This document shows positions 23,926-32,541 of a stretch of DNA of 64,000 nucleotides, piece after piece (the stretch's first letter is position 1; every line of letters starts with the position of its first letter). The position numbers and the translations under genes are program-made. The notes under the pieces are model-generated. The model did no database searches and was not told where the DNA came from. It worked only from the letters and a program-made list of their open reading frames with translations. The stretch comes from Sporosarcina sp. P13 (lineage in GTDB: Bacteria > Bacillota > Bacilli > Bacillales_A > Planococcaceae). The DNA lies in contig NZ_PDYM01000014.1 in NCBI RefSeq assembly GCF_002743055.1, forward strand, positions 1 to 64,000. Direction: 5' to 3'.

Positions 23926-25639
23926 TCATAACCTCCGACTTCGGAATGTGAAACGAAATAGTCGTTCCTTCATCCGGTGCACTTTCAATCTCTATCCCCG
24001 TATCAAACGACATAATCAAGCGTCGATTGACGTTGAACAAACCTAATCCTGTCCCTTTTTCAGATACGACTTGCTCATTACCTACTAAAGGCAAGCGCTC
24101 CGAAGTAATCCCTTTCCCATTGTCCTTCACCGTAATCTCAATCGCCTGCCCACTATCTTTTATCGAAATATGGACGAGGGCATTCGTAGCTAGATCTTTA
24201 ATGCCATGTGTAATCGCGTTCTCTACAATTGGTTGAAGGGTCAGTGGCGGGATTTTCTCACGCATAATCGTCGGATCCGCATCGATAGTGATCTTTAATT
24301 TATCAATGAAACGGGCTTCTTCAATCATTAAGTACGCTTCGACATGAGCGAGTTCCTGCTGCAACGTCACCATTTTCGCCGTCGTCCCTTCTAAATTTTG
24401 ACGCAAGAAGTAGGACAGTGAAGATAATAGTTTACGCGCTTCATCGGGATTTGTCCGGATCAGTGAAATAATAATATTCATCGAATTAAATAAAAAATGC
24501 GGACTAATTTGTGCTTGTAACGCTTGGATTTCTGCTTCCTTCGCCAACTGATACGCACGATCTGCTTCTGCAATTTCTAATTGATTACTCAACAGTGCCG
24601 CGAGACCTGCGATCAATTCAATCGTTACATCGGTAATCGCTTGGCGTGATGGATAATACAGTTTCAACGTCCCAACCGTTTCAGACCGCGTCTTCAACGG
24701 TGCAATGACTACCGCACCAAATGAAGCGTGGTACAAATCTAACTCAAGCGCATCGGATACAACCAGTTCACCTTGCGCAATTACTTGTCGCGTAATCTCT
24801 GACTGAATAGGTCCACTGGCACGACCCGCAGGACCAATAAACGCCAGAATATCGGTTTTATTCGTCATCGCGACCGCATCTGGACGCAATTCATTGAGCA
24901 GGATTTTACATACTGCCTCCGCAGTTTCCTGTTTCATACCTGTCCGTAAATAACCAAGCGTCTGATCGGCAATACGCAATGATTTCTGCGCTTGCAGTGC
25001 TGTCGCCTTTTCTTGATCACCAATGACGTTATAGGCGATGAGCATGAACAATGCTGTACCTAACCCATTAGCAAGAATCATCGGCAAACCAATTGTCTGA
25101 ACCAATGCAAGCGCTTTTGGGAATGGATCCGCAATAAATAAAATCAACAACATTTGCAGTGCTTCAGCTAGTGCACCAATTAAGAAAGCAGCGAGCGGAC
25201 TCGTATGCTTGCCCTTCTTATAGAAGTAACCCGCCACAAACCCGGAAATAATCGTCGAAACCCCACAAGAAATCGCCGTGAATCCACCTAAAGACATCCG
25301 ATGAATTCCCGCAATCAACCCCGCACCGATTCCTAGTCGATAGCCACCAAGTAATCCAGCAACTACGACACCAATGACGCGAGAATTCGCAATCGCTTCA
25401 TCGGTAGTCAATTGCCACGACATATTTTCAAAATGAAGCGTCTGCATATCAAGCGCTACACCGAAATAGGTCCCGAAAATACCAAACAAACCGAAAAACA
25501 AAATGGCTGTGAGTTCTTGTCTACGATCTAATAAATCTTGATGAACCATGTTTTGGAAAAAGCGAAAACGAGTCAGAAGGAAAGCGACTGCCACAATCAT
25601 CCCGACTCGTTCGAACATAATAATAAGCAAATCTACCAT
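23915..25639 (-). CDS. LytS-like sensor histidine kinase (5TM-LYT, GAF, HisKA_7TM-type)
   Basis: 574-aa membrane kinase. Five or six N-terminal helices (about 5-195) form the 5TMR_LYT sensor, with GVVVAGLLGGYRLGIGAGLI. A GAF domain follows (about 220-355). The His_kinase domain has the phosphoacceptor in QISPHFLFNSMNIIISLIRT near residue 385. The HATPase has PPLTLQPIVENAITHGI, DNGKGI and GTGLGLFNVNRRL. The architecture matches BtsS/YpdA/LytS kinases that sense extracellular pyruvate or membrane state. It pairs with the LytTR regulator downstream. The gene upstream ends 36 nt away, so co-transcription with the prenyl synthase is possible. Confidence 0.92.
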   Translation of the reverse strand: MVDLLIIMFERVGMIVAVAFLLTRFRFFQNMVHQDLLDRRQELTAILFFGLFGIFGTYFGVALDMQTLHFENMSWQLTTDEAIANSRVIGVVVAGLLGGYRLGIGAGLIAGIHRMSLGGFTAISCGVSTIISGFVAGYFYKKGKHTSPLAAFLIGALAEALQMLLILFIADPFPKALALVQTIGLPMILANGLGTALFMLIAYNVIGDQEKATALQAQKSLRIADQTLGYLRTGMKQETAEAVCKILLNELRPDAVAMTNKTDILAFIGPAGRASGPIQSEITRQVIAQGELVVSDALELDLYHASFGAVVIAPLKTRSETVGTLKLYYPSRQAITDVTIELIAGLAALLSNQLEIAEADRAYQLAKEAEIQALQAQISPHFLFNSMNIIISLIRTNPDEARKLLSSLSYFLRQNLEGTTAKMVTLQQELAHVEAYLMIEEARFIDKLKITIDADPTIMREKIPPLTLQPIVENAITHGIKDLATNALVHISIKDSGQAIEITVKDNGKGITSERLPLVGNEQVVSEKGTGLGLFNVNRRLIMSFDTGIEIESAPDEGTTISFHIPKSEVMNDE

Positions 25640-25675
25640 CGCAATCCTCCATCCATTCGAATATTAACTAGAGAA

Positions 25676-26506
25676 CTACTGCCTCGCTTTATTAACGACC
25701 GCCAGCACTTCAAGTCGAGACATCTTCTCGCGTCCTTCTTTTAGCGCATCGAGTGTACCGTGTGCAAGTGCCAAAGGTATATTACAGAAATTCAGGATGG
25801 TCTTCGTCTGAATATCTTCAATATACTTATCAGCTAAAGCCAAGTTCTCTTCTGCATAACTAAACATTTCAGGCAATTTCCAATCATTCGGGAAGAAGTT
25901 TACGTCACGTACTGCGTCTTCTTTATAATTGCGCAAAATATTGACTGATTGCAAACCGCGGCCGAATCCAATCGCCAATTCTCTATCTGTTTCCGTACCA
26001 TCATACCAGCGCCAAATGTCGGCTAACATGACGCCGACTAAACCTGCAACATAGTACGTGTAATCGTCGAGGTCTTCACGCGTCTCTACTACCCAACCCT
26101 TCCCTGCCCACTCCGCCATTCCTCTACCCATAATGGCAGTGGATTCTAGCACTTTGTTTGTAACAGTGCCGGGACAGAAGTCTACCCAGTCTGCTAGACG
26201 TAATGTAACTTCTGGAAGTTGGTCGCGGTACGGTGCGAATAGTTCGTCAAGTGCACCAGCGATTGGTTCTTCTGTTTGAATTTTATGTTCAAGAATATCG
26301 CTCACTTTATTGAGTAAGTCAATCACAATGGTCACATCTAGTTGTTCATGGTCTTCGATTTCGTCGATTGCGCGCATGCATAGATAGGCAGATGCGACAG
26401 CTTCTCTGACGTTTGGTTCAAGAAGTTTGATTGGAATATAGAATGTACGGCTTGTCTCTTTTAAGACTTTCATTGCTTCTTTTTGTAGTTTGGTATCGGT
26501 TTTCAT
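25676..26506 (-). CDS. Squalene/phytoene synthase family protein (YisP-like)
   Basis: 276-aa all-helical trans-isoprenyl-diphosphate enzyme. The first acidic motif is in AYLCMRAIDEIEDHEQLD (about 41-58) and the second in NILRNYKEDAVRDVNFFPND (about 187-206). B. subtilis YisP, the closest well-known relative by length, dephosphorylates farnesyl diphosphate to farnesol, which affects membrane microdomains and biofilm. True C30 carotenoid synthases have cleaner DxxxD pairs. No carotenoid genes lie nearby, so a YisP-like role is more likely than pigment synthesis. Confidence 0.82.
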   Translation of the reverse strand: MKTDTKLQKEAMKVLKETSRTFYIPIKLLEPNVREAVASAYLCMRAIDEIEDHEQLDVTIVIDLLNKVSDILEHKIQTEEPIAGALDELFAPYRDQLPEVTLRLADWVDFCPGTVTNKVLESTAIMGRGMAEWAGKGWVVETREDLDDYTYYVAGLVGVMLADIWRWYDGTETDRELAIGFGRGLQSVNILRNYKEDAVRDVNFFPNDWKLPEMFSYAEENLALADKYIEDIQTKTILNFCNIPLALAHGTLDALKEGREKMSRLEVLAVVNKARQ

Positions 26507-26933
26507 TTGGGATTCCCTCCATCAATCAACACATACGTTGGTAAGTTATATAGAATGTGTTTATTATAGCATGAAGACGACTTACAAGGAAAAACGAGCT
26601 TATAACTTGGATAAATGAAAGCGCGTAAAAGTGACAAAAAGATGGGGATTGACAACTTCAAAGTATACGTTCGTCCAGAATAGGAGATGAAGCGTATCTA
26701 TTTGGATAACGAGAGCTACTTTTTTGTCCTATTTCATTGCTTTAGTAAGCTTCTATCTTCATCGTTAAATTACCAGTTTTCAATGATTTTTTGAACCGTG
26801 TTGGAAGCAGATGCCTTCTTAAATAGGACGACTTTCTTTTTTTAAACCACATAAACCACAGGCCTACCAATGTGTACGTTAGCTTGAATACTATAGCTTT
26901 GAAAGACAAATAGTATTAAAGGAGAGAGATTGA
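26507..26933. other. AT-rich intergenic region
   Basis: 427 bp without a convincing gene. It separates the minus-strand prenyl synthase from the plus-strand Cys-rich gene. A GGAGAGAG ribosome-binding site ends the region. I found no clear sigma-A promoter for the Cys-rich gene, which would fit a sporulation sigma factor, but I cannot identify a definite sigma-E or sigma-K site. Confidence 0.4.
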
Positions 26934-27602
26934 ATGAAAAAAGAAGTTCGCAATGAGGAAGTCCAGGAAGAAATGGGATTAGACTATATGGAAGTTGGGG
27001 TAAATCAAGTGGTTGCATGCGGTACAGTTAACAAAATCGTTCCTTTTTGTTGTGTGTCAAACGTACCAAATGGTTTTTCACTACCATCCACAATTCAGAG
27101 GCTTGATACTCGTTTGGCATATAATCAAGATGGGTTATGTGTTGATGTTGAAGAATGTACTGTTTCAACTTCAATTTGTGGAGTTTCCACTCCTATCCCC
27201 GTCTTTCAAGTTAGAGTAAGAGGATATATCCCTGTAATGTTTAACGTAGCCGTAACAACTCCATGCGGTATTGATAATGAACCTCCAGCTAACCCTCCTG
27301 GTTTACCTAGATGTACGCCGGGTGAATCAACAGGTAGTGCTTTCATCTGTTGTCATGATACAATTTTCGTTGATAATATCATTTTTTGTTCTGCTTCTGA
27401 AGATGAAGCCTATGCAGCAGCAGAAACAATCGCTTGTAATATAGCGGCAAATTGTATAACCATACGTTCGTTTAATGTACTGAAATCCTCAGTTTCTAGT
27501 TCGTTTACGTGTGGTAATGTAGGAAATACAGCTTGTACAAATAATGTCGCTCATTTTATTGGCTCGTTTGATCTTTCCAGTCTTCTTAATGTTTGCCCAT
27601 AA
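26934..27602 (+). CDS. Cysteine-rich protein, possible spore coat or appendage component
   Basis: 222 aa, not recognised with certainty. It has about twenty cysteines, including two CC pairs (FCCV near 39 and ICCH near 138), no signal peptide and no membrane segment. The body is rich in beta-prone, Thr/Ser/Val/Asn-rich segments such as VFQVRVRGYIPVMFNVAV, and a Pro-rich turn follows (PPANPPGLPRC). High Cys without secretion fits proteins cross-linked on the spore surface by the mother cell (coat, exosporium or Ena-like appendages). That is an inference from composition only. GGAGAGAG precedes the ATG. Monocistronic. Confidence 0.6.
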   Translation: MKKEVRNEEVQEEMGLDYMEVGVNQVVACGTVNKIVPFCCVSNVPNGFSLPSTIQRLDTRLAYNQDGLCVDVEECTVSTSICGVSTPIPVFQVRVRGYIPVMFNVAVTTPCGIDNEPPANPPGLPRCTPGESTGSAFICCHDTIFVDNIIFCSASEDEAYAAAETIACNIAANCITIRSFNVLKSSVSSSFTCGNVGNTACTNNVAHFIGSFDLSSLLNVCP

Positions 27603-27663
27603 GTTCCGAATAGGCAAATAAAAACCAAGTAAACAGGTTCCTATACTAGACAAGTTATAGAAA

Positions 27664-27723
27664 TACCTGCGCAGGAAACTTTCGTGTCTGGATACACATT
27701 CACGATTATTTCCCACGCAGGTA
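27664..27723. repeat. 60-nt imperfect palindrome, copy 1
   Basis: Starts TACCTGCG and ends CGCAGGTA, with an inner TTCGTG/CACGA pair. A 60-nt relative is at 32947-33006 and each copy lies just past the 3' end of a uracil-DNA-glycosylase copy, so the two were duplicated together. It may act as a terminator or be a small mobile palindrome. Confidence 0.6.
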
Positions 27724-27810
27724 CTTTTACTCTTCATTCATGAAGCATTTTTCTTGGCATACCACCTGTGATTAATAGTTGATGTGAGTATGATGGATTC
27801 CATTATATAA

Positions 27811-27859
27811 AAAGAGCGTGCTTTCTAGGTTAGTAAGTTGCCTAGAGGATACGCTCTTT
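27811..27859. terminator. Bidirectional terminator-like hairpin, repeated family
   Basis: AAAGAGCGT pairs with ACGCTCTTT, with an inner CTAGG/CCTAG stem, ending just after the glycosylase stop. A close relative is at 35050-35096 between convergent genes, so this is a small repeated hairpin. Confidence 0.65.
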
Positions 27860-27860
27860 A

Positions 27861-28439
27861 TTAGTGCATTTCACGAAACGCCTCCGCCACAAACGATAAA
27901 TCCTCCTTAAACATAGCCGCTAGATTCGGCCGCCGCCTTACCGCAAGTGGATGATACGCCACAGTGGTTTGAAATCCCCTCACCTTATGCCATTCCCCGC
28001 GTAACCTCTTGACATCTACTTCAGGATTTTGAAAAAATGATTGAACCGCCACATTACCTAAACAAACGACAAGTGAAGGTTGTTGCTGTTGTAATTGCGC
28101 TTCTAGATGATGAATGCAAATCGACCGTACCTGCTCTTTATCATATGTACGAAGCGGTCGCCTTTTCAAAACATACGTCACATAAATCAACTCTTCATCC
28201 AAACCAACCGCGGATATAGCGTGTCGCAGCGTTTGCCTCGTTCCACAAACTATCCGGTTCCCTTCCCGATCTTCACGTGCACCCGGATTATCAAGAATGA
28301 TCATAATCGGTGCTTTTGGATTTCCTTCCCCCCAAATCATTCGGGAACCTTGAAGGTACAGCCCACACTCTTGGCATGCTTGCTGACTTTCTGGCGTCGG
28401 ATCTTCACGCCATCTTTCTGAACAACTAGAATTCATCAC
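27861..28439 (-). CDS. Uracil-DNA glycosylase superfamily protein
   Basis: 192 aa. A possible metal-ligand Cys pair (CQECGLY, about 22-28) precedes motif 1, IMIILDNPGAREDREGN (about 45-61), followed by RIVCGTRQTL. Motif 2 is YHPLAVRRRPNLAAMFKEDL near the C-terminus. These fit the family 4/5-like UDGs that excise uracil from DNA. Typical family 4 motif 1 is GEAPG, here LDNPG, so the exact family and base specificity are unsure. Monocistronic. Two decayed relatives lie at 33046-33549 and 41435-41530. Confidence 0.82.
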   Translation of the reverse strand: MMNSSCSERWREDPTPESQQACQECGLYLQGSRMIWGEGNPKAPIMIILDNPGAREDREGNRIVCGTRQTLRHAISAVGLDEELIYVTYVLKRRPLRTYDKEQVRSICIHHLEAQLQQQQPSLVVCLGNVAVQSFFQNPEVDVKRLRGEWHKVRGFQTTVAYHPLAVRRRPNLAAMFKEDLSFVAEAFREMH

Positions 28440-28519
28440 GTTCAGCCTCCTAGCTATTCAGTATTCCCTGCACCATTGCAAACATACTGGTAGACAATGA
28501 GATGGACATTCATTACTCG

Positions 28520-29677
28520 TCACGCATGATCCATGTCTGCTTGGATAGCGAGAATTACTTGCTGATCAAGTTCCATCGCTTCAGCGATCTTCTCCACTTC
28601 CACACCCATTGCTAAAAAATTACGAACGGTTTTAATTCTCTCTTCTTGAGCCATACGCTTTTCTTCTTGCACCTCACACGTCGCTTCTTGTACCTTCGAG
28701 TCTGCTTCTTGTACCTTCAAGTCTGCTTCTTGTACCTTCAAGTCTGCTTCTTGTGCCTTCAAGTCTGCTTCTTGTGCCTTCAAGTCTGCTTCTTGTGCCT
28801 TCAAGTCTGCTTCTTGTGCCTTCAAGTCTGCTTCTTGTGCCTTCAAGTCTGCTTCTTGTACCCTTAATTCTGCTTCTTTCATTCGCAATTCAGCCTCCCG
28901 CACAGCCGCCTCCTCATCTAGTACCCGCTTCAATCTAGATTCATATGCAAAAACTTCCGCCGGTGTGCCACTTAACGCTTCCCAACTTTCAAAAGCCGAA
29001 CGAAGTGTTTCATCATTCATGGCGATTTCCTCCAATTCCTTAAAAATATCATCATAGACTTTCCCTTTCCGTTTATCCACAGTTCCAAGCAGTAACAACC
29101 ACTTTGCCAACACATCGTCCCAAGGATTCAACTTCTCTTCTTTCCAATCACGTATCAATTTGTCCATTTCAATAAAATGAAATTCCATAATATTCGTCAA
29201 CTTGAACCGTTCTTCATCTTCATATAAATGATACGTCGTATGAAACTTTTCGGTCTGATCGAACAGACCGAAATTCAAGATATTAATCGCAATGACAGGA
29301 TTCAATTCCTTATAACCCATTCGATGTTTCATCGGCTTCCGATAGACATCCGCCCAATAATAAATAGAACGATTCACCATATCATATTTATTGGTAAACT
29401 GCATTTCGACATTGATCCATTCTCCTGCATCTGTCACAACTAATAAATCCAGCCGTGATTGCTTATCCTCTTCATGTTCCCCACCGGCCTCAGTCGTAGT
29501 GAACGAAATATCCTTGATCCGATTCCTACCTGTTCGCTTCAAGATTGCATTCAGAAAGACGACCGTAATTCTTTTATTGCGTTCAATTCCGAACAATTGC
29601 TTGAATGCATAATCTACTTTTAGGTCCATCAAACGTGCCAGTGGTAACCGTTTCAATACACGTGAATTAGAATCCAT
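28520..29677 (-). CDS. PD-(D/E)XK nuclease family transposase-like protein (Rpn/PDDEXK_2 type)
   Basis: 385 aa. The N-terminal domain (about 15-250) starts with VDYAFKQLFGIERNKRI and contains RLDLLVVTDAGEWINVEMQF, the D-x(n)-ExQ core of the PDDEXK_2 nuclease. Next comes a charged coiled coil (about 265-345) built of heptads, five of them identical AQEADLK, encoded by a 21-nt tandem repeat. The C-terminal helical end is RTVRNFLAMGV-like plus MELDQQVILAIQ. Related Rpn proteins promote DNA transfer and recombination and are common, mobile and multicopy. A 3' remnant of a paralogue lies at 63133-63330. Confidence 0.85.
   Translation of the reverse strand: MDSNSRVLKRLPLARLMDLKVDYAFKQLFGIERNKRITVVFLNAILKRTGRNRIKDISFTTTEAGGEHEEDKQSRLDLLVVTDAGEWINVEMQFTNKYDMVNRSIYYWADVYRKPMKHRMGYKELNPVIAINILNFGLFDQTEKFHTTYHLYEDEERFKLTNIMEFHFIEMDKLIRDWKEEKLNPWDDVLAKWLLLLGTVDKRKGKVYDDIFKELEEIAMNDETLRSAFESWEALSGTPAEVFAYESRLKRVLDEEAAVREAELRMKEAELRVQEADLKAQEADLKAQEADLKAQEADLKAQEADLKAQEADLKVQEADLKVQEADSKVQEATCEVQEEKRMAQEERIKTVRNFLAMGVEVEKIAEAMELDQQVILAIQADMDHA
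28683..28872. repeat. 21-nt in-frame minisatellite encoding a heptad coiled coil
   Basis: About nine tandem units on the theme CTTCAAGTCTGCTTCTTGTG, five of them identical. The 21-nt period keeps the reading frame, so unit loss or gain would change coiled-coil length by seven residues without breaking the gene. Confidence 0.9.
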
Positions 29678-30055
29678 ACGCTTCTACCTCGAATTCTGTT
29701 AATTTTATTGTATCATTTTTTTATTCCAGACGAGTGAATAACACTCGTTGTTTCCATGAGTGTAGTGGAGATGGATTCGATTCGTCAAAACAGGAAAATT
29801 CAATTTTTCGGGAGTGCAAAGTGGATAGGTATCACGCTGTGGTTTTTCAAAATTGAATTTAGTTGGTGTTTTAGAGGGTGATTTTCAATTTTTGTAGTTT
29901 TTTATTTTGGATACGTATTTCTGCAAATACTGGATTCAAATACTTCGTTTTCAGAGAATAGGTTCGCTCGTTTGGTTGCTAAGAAGGAGTAAAAACAAGG
30001 TTAATGGTACACTTGAATTCAAACAAAAAACGCAGAAATTTTGGAGGTGAATGCT
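29678..30055. other. Intergenic region
   Basis: 378 bp separating the divergent Rpn-type and MOSC genes. AT-rich, with AAATTCAATTTTTC near 29796 and TTCAAAATTGAATTT near 29847 as loose inverted copies. No convincing ORF or promoter. Confidence 0.4.
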
Positions 30056-30739
30056 ATGAAAGGTTTTAAAATTCTTTCATTGAATGTAGGAACACCCAAA
30101 GATATGAACTTTGGAAAGAAATCCGTGACGACTGGATTTTTTAAAGAGCGAATACATGAACCAGTTTTTTTATCTGAAGTGAACTTCACGGGAGACGGTC
30201 AAGGGGATTTAGTGCATCACGGAGGTGTTCATAAAGCGGTTTGTGTCTATCCTTTTTCGCATTATGCCTATTGGGAAAGTACATTGGAAAGGAAACTTCC
30301 CTCCAGTGCATTTGGTGAAAATTTGACGTTGCAAGGATTGACAGAAGAGGACGTCTGTATTGGCGATTCATTTCAATTAGGTTCAGCAATTGTCCAAGTA
30401 AGCCAGCCGCGTCAGCCATGTTTTAAATTAGCGCTCGTCTATGAACGAAAAGACATGCCGCTTCTCGTACAAAACACGGGTTATACGGGATTCTATTTCC
30501 GTGTGCTACAAGAAGGAATCGTCTCTCCACTAGATACGTTACTTCCATTAACACGCCAAGCACAAGCGATTACGGTTGCCGAAGCGAATCGCTTGATGCA
30601 TCATGATAAACAAAACGTTGACGGCATCCGTCGCTTACTAGAAGTAGATGAATTGTCTCCAAGCTGGCGTAAAACATTTGAGAAACGATTGGCTGGTCAG
30701 GAAGTGGATAGTAGTGAACGAATTTCTGGGGAAAAATAA
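30056..30739 (+). CDS. MOSC domain-containing protein (YiiM-like)
   Basis: 227 aa. The ATG at 30056 has GGAGG 8 nt upstream; an in-frame TTG at 30041 overlaps that site and is unlikely. The MOSC domain spans about 20-160 with VNFTGDGQGDLVHHGGVHKA and PSSAFGENLTLQGLTEEDVC, then PRQPCFKLA containing the conserved Cys that binds the molybdenum cofactor in this superfamily. A C-terminal helical 3-alpha domain follows, as in YiiM. YiiM-type proteins reduce N-hydroxylated compounds. Monocistronic. Confidence 0.88.
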   Translation: MKGFKILSLNVGTPKDMNFGKKSVTTGFFKERIHEPVFLSEVNFTGDGQGDLVHHGGVHKAVCVYPFSHYAYWESTLERKLPSSAFGENLTLQGLTEEDVCIGDSFQLGSAIVQVSQPRQPCFKLALVYERKDMPLLVQNTGYTGFYFRVLQEGIVSPLDTLLPLTRQAQAITVAEANRLMHHDKQNVDGIRRLLEVDELSPSWRKTFEKRLAGQEVDSSERISGEK

Positions 30740-30897
30740 GGTGTGTGATCAGAGGATTGTGCTAGTTCTTCATCGGGCCGCCATGCGATCTCACCGGTAG
30801 GAGCTATAACCTTCCTCCTTTGTAACTGCTGTATTCACTTAAACGAACTATTTCAGTACTCTTTTCGCTTCATCTCACCAGTGTATAAAGAAAAAAT

Positions 30898-30931
30898 ATT
30901 CTAACATCATGTAAATAAATTATGTTAGAAT
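30898..30931. promoter_or_regulatory. 10-bp inverted repeat, candidate metal-regulator operator
   Basis: ATTCTAACAT and ATGTTAGAAT are perfect arms with a 14-nt AT-rich centre, about 72 bp before the NiCoT gene. There is no T-run, so it looks like an operator rather than a terminator. It does not match Fur, Zur, MntR or NikR consensus sequences that I know. Confidence 0.45.
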
Positions 30932-31002
30932 GTTAAAGTTCTATACACAGTTCAAATGGTGTTTAGAATCGCAACGTGTAGCGTATTTAAGGAGGTTTAT
31001 TA

Positions 31003-31689
31003 ATGGAGGTAGGTTTTCTATCTATACTATCTTTAGGATTTGTTCTTGGAATCAAACATGCAATTGAGCCAGACCATGTAATTGCTGTATCTACGATTGC
31101 TAGTCAAAGTAAAAAGTTATCACGTTCCTCGTTAGCTGGAGTATTTTGGGGCATTGGTCATACTGCAACATTATTTATTGTAGGTATTATCCTTATTTTT
31201 TTGAAAGGTGACATACCAGAGAAATGGGCTATGTCCTTAGAATTTTTAGTAGGAATAATGCTTGTTTATCTTGGTATTACAACTATCCTTTCTCTCAAAA
31301 AAATCCATACACATGGGCATGCTGGGGAAGAACATAAAGGCCAACATGGGCATAATCACCAACATAAAAACGTTTCATATGTAAAATCCATGTTGATTGG
31401 CTTGGTTCACGGTCTAGCGGGAAGTGGTGCTATGGTTCTACTAACGATGAGTACCGTTAAAAGCGCATGGGAAGGCGCAATTTATATCCTGATATTTGGT
31501 GCAGGAACAGTTATTGGTATGCTTTTCTTTACTACAATTATCGGGATTCCATTTGTATTTAGTGCTAAAAAGCTAAACCTAAATAAAACACTCACCCAAA
31601 TTATTGGGGTAATAAGTGTATCGTTTGGGGTTTATTACATGTACAGCTTAGGGGTAGCAGAAGGATTATTTAAACTTTGGATACAATAG
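31003..31689 (+). CDS. NiCoT/UreH-like nickel or cobalt transporter
   Basis: 228 aa, about six to seven membrane helices. The first helix carries GIKHAIEPDHVIAV, the H-x4-DH nickel/cobalt motif of the NiCoT (NixA/HoxN) superfamily. A His-rich cytoplasmic loop (about 102-125, HTHGHAGEEHKGQHGHNHQH) probably binds metal. GLVHGLAGSGAMVLL is the second conserved helix. UreH-type relatives supply nickel to urease; no urease genes lie in the window. A 10-bp inverted repeat upstream may be a metal-dependent operator. The gene ends at a strong terminator. Confidence 0.85.
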   Translation: MEVGFLSILSLGFVLGIKHAIEPDHVIAVSTIASQSKKLSRSSLAGVFWGIGHTATLFIVGIILIFLKGDIPEKWAMSLEFLVGIMLVYLGITTILSLKKIHTHGHAGEEHKGQHGHNHQHKNVSYVKSMLIGLVHGLAGSGAMVLLTMSTVKSAWEGAIYILIFGAGTVIGMLFFTTIIGIPFVFSAKKLNLNKTLTQIIGVISVSFGVYYMYSLGVAEGLFKLWIQ

Positions 31690-31702
31690 CATCAGTTTAC
31701 TA

Positions 31703-31729
31703 ACGCTTGATTTTTTCAAGTGTTTTTTT
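31703..31729 (+). terminator. Rho-independent terminator of the NiCoT gene
   Basis: ACGCTTGA pairs with TCAAGTGT around a TTTTT loop, followed by TTTTTT. Confidence 0.75.
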
Positions 31730-31946
31730 AACCAAATGAAATGTAATCTTAAGTGCAATAATTGTATTTTGTACGTAGTGTTGTTGACATTTTTCTATCT
31801 GAACAATCACTTTATAAGTAGGACCCGAAAGCACGTATTGAAGGCAATGCCGCGCCTGGAAACGGACAAGCTTCCGAACGCTGAAGTAGCAAAGGTAAAA
31901 TCTTATTTATGTTAGAATCCTACGCAATGAATCAAGCTCAACTTAT

Positions 31947-31990
31947 AGAACATGCCATCCTGACTTTTGTCGGAATGGCATGTTCTTTTG
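31947..31990. terminator. Terminator-like hairpin
   Basis: AGAACATGCCAT and ATGGCATGTTCT are perfect 12-bp arms followed by TTTTG. No gene is directly attached; it may end a small transcript. Confidence 0.55.
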
Positions 31991-32040
31991 TAAAAACAAC
32001 GTGTTCACTATTTGATGCTTACGTTGAGTTTAAAACAAGA

Positions 32041-32080
32041 AAATCCTCAAACCTAGAAATCAGGTTTGAGGATTCCTTTT
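32041..32080. terminator. Rho-independent terminator near the SASP gene
   Basis: AATCCTCAAACCT pairs with AGGTTTGAGGATT (32062-32074). T-rich sequence follows on both strands, so it can end the minus-strand SASP transcript. Confidence 0.7.
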
Positions 32081-32121
32081 CATTGACCAAACGGTATAAT
32101 GCATAGCCGTTCAATGAAAAC

Positions 32122-32334
32122 TTACTTTGTATAACCGTTCATTTGTTGTTGAGCCTGACGCACTAATCGCTTAGTTATTTCTCCGCCGACGGATCCGTTG
32201 GCACGCGATGTGGAATCAGGTCCAAGTTGTACGCCAAATTCAGATGCAATTTCTTCTTTCATTTGGTTAATTGCTTGTTGTACACCTGGAACTAAAAGTT
32301 GATTTGAGTTGTTACCACTGTTGTTGTTTGGCAT
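32122..32334 (-). CDS. Alpha/beta-type small acid-soluble spore protein
   Basis: 70-aa SASP that coats spore DNA and protects it from UV and heat; it is degraded at germination by the GPR protease. It has [20 protein letters not shown], where EIASEFGV is the GPR cleavage segment, then [18 protein letters not shown], the second conserved DNA-contact helix. The Asn/Gln-rich N-terminus is typical. The ATG at 32334 follows GGAGG by 8 nt; a GTG three codons upstream lies inside the ribosome-binding site. Transcription from sigma-G is expected in the forespore. Confidence 0.95.
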   Translation of the reverse strand: MPNNNSGNNSNQLLVPGVQQAINQMKEEIASEFGVQLGPDSTSRANGSVGGEITKRLVRQAQQQMNGYTK

Positions 32335-32541
32335 GTCTTTCACCTCCTGTTACCTATAGAATGGTCATTTTTCAAAAAATCATGCAGATAAATTTTTCAA
32401 TGGCAAATCGGTAATTAACATCATAGCAATAGCGATTACATATGTAGAAAACCTATAACGAAATTTTTAAAAAGTACCCCTACAAAAAAGCCTTGTGTTT
32501 GTTTTCCACATAGGTACCGTCTTCTTACCCTCCTCTTTTCT

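Larger units (their letters stand above)
31730..32121. other. Intergenic region with two strong hairpins
   Basis: No convincing gene. The 65-aa open frame at 31909-32106 spans both hairpins and has no ribosome-binding site. The hairpins at 31947 and 32041 are listed separately. The DNA before them (31800-31900) is GC-richer and may be a remnant. Confidence 0.4.

Noticed and set aside
25676-26506. Carotenoid biosynthesis locus
   Set aside because: No desaturase or other crt gene nearby; the sequence fits the YisP-like group better.
28646-28938. Repetitive plus-strand frames (FLCLQVC type) and possible CRISPR-like array
   Set aside because: They are the complement of the heptad minisatellite. 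The 21-nt units are contiguous with no spacers, so not a CRISPR.
31909-32106. 65-aa plus-strand frame
   Set aside because: Spans two strong hairpins and lacks a ribosome-binding site.
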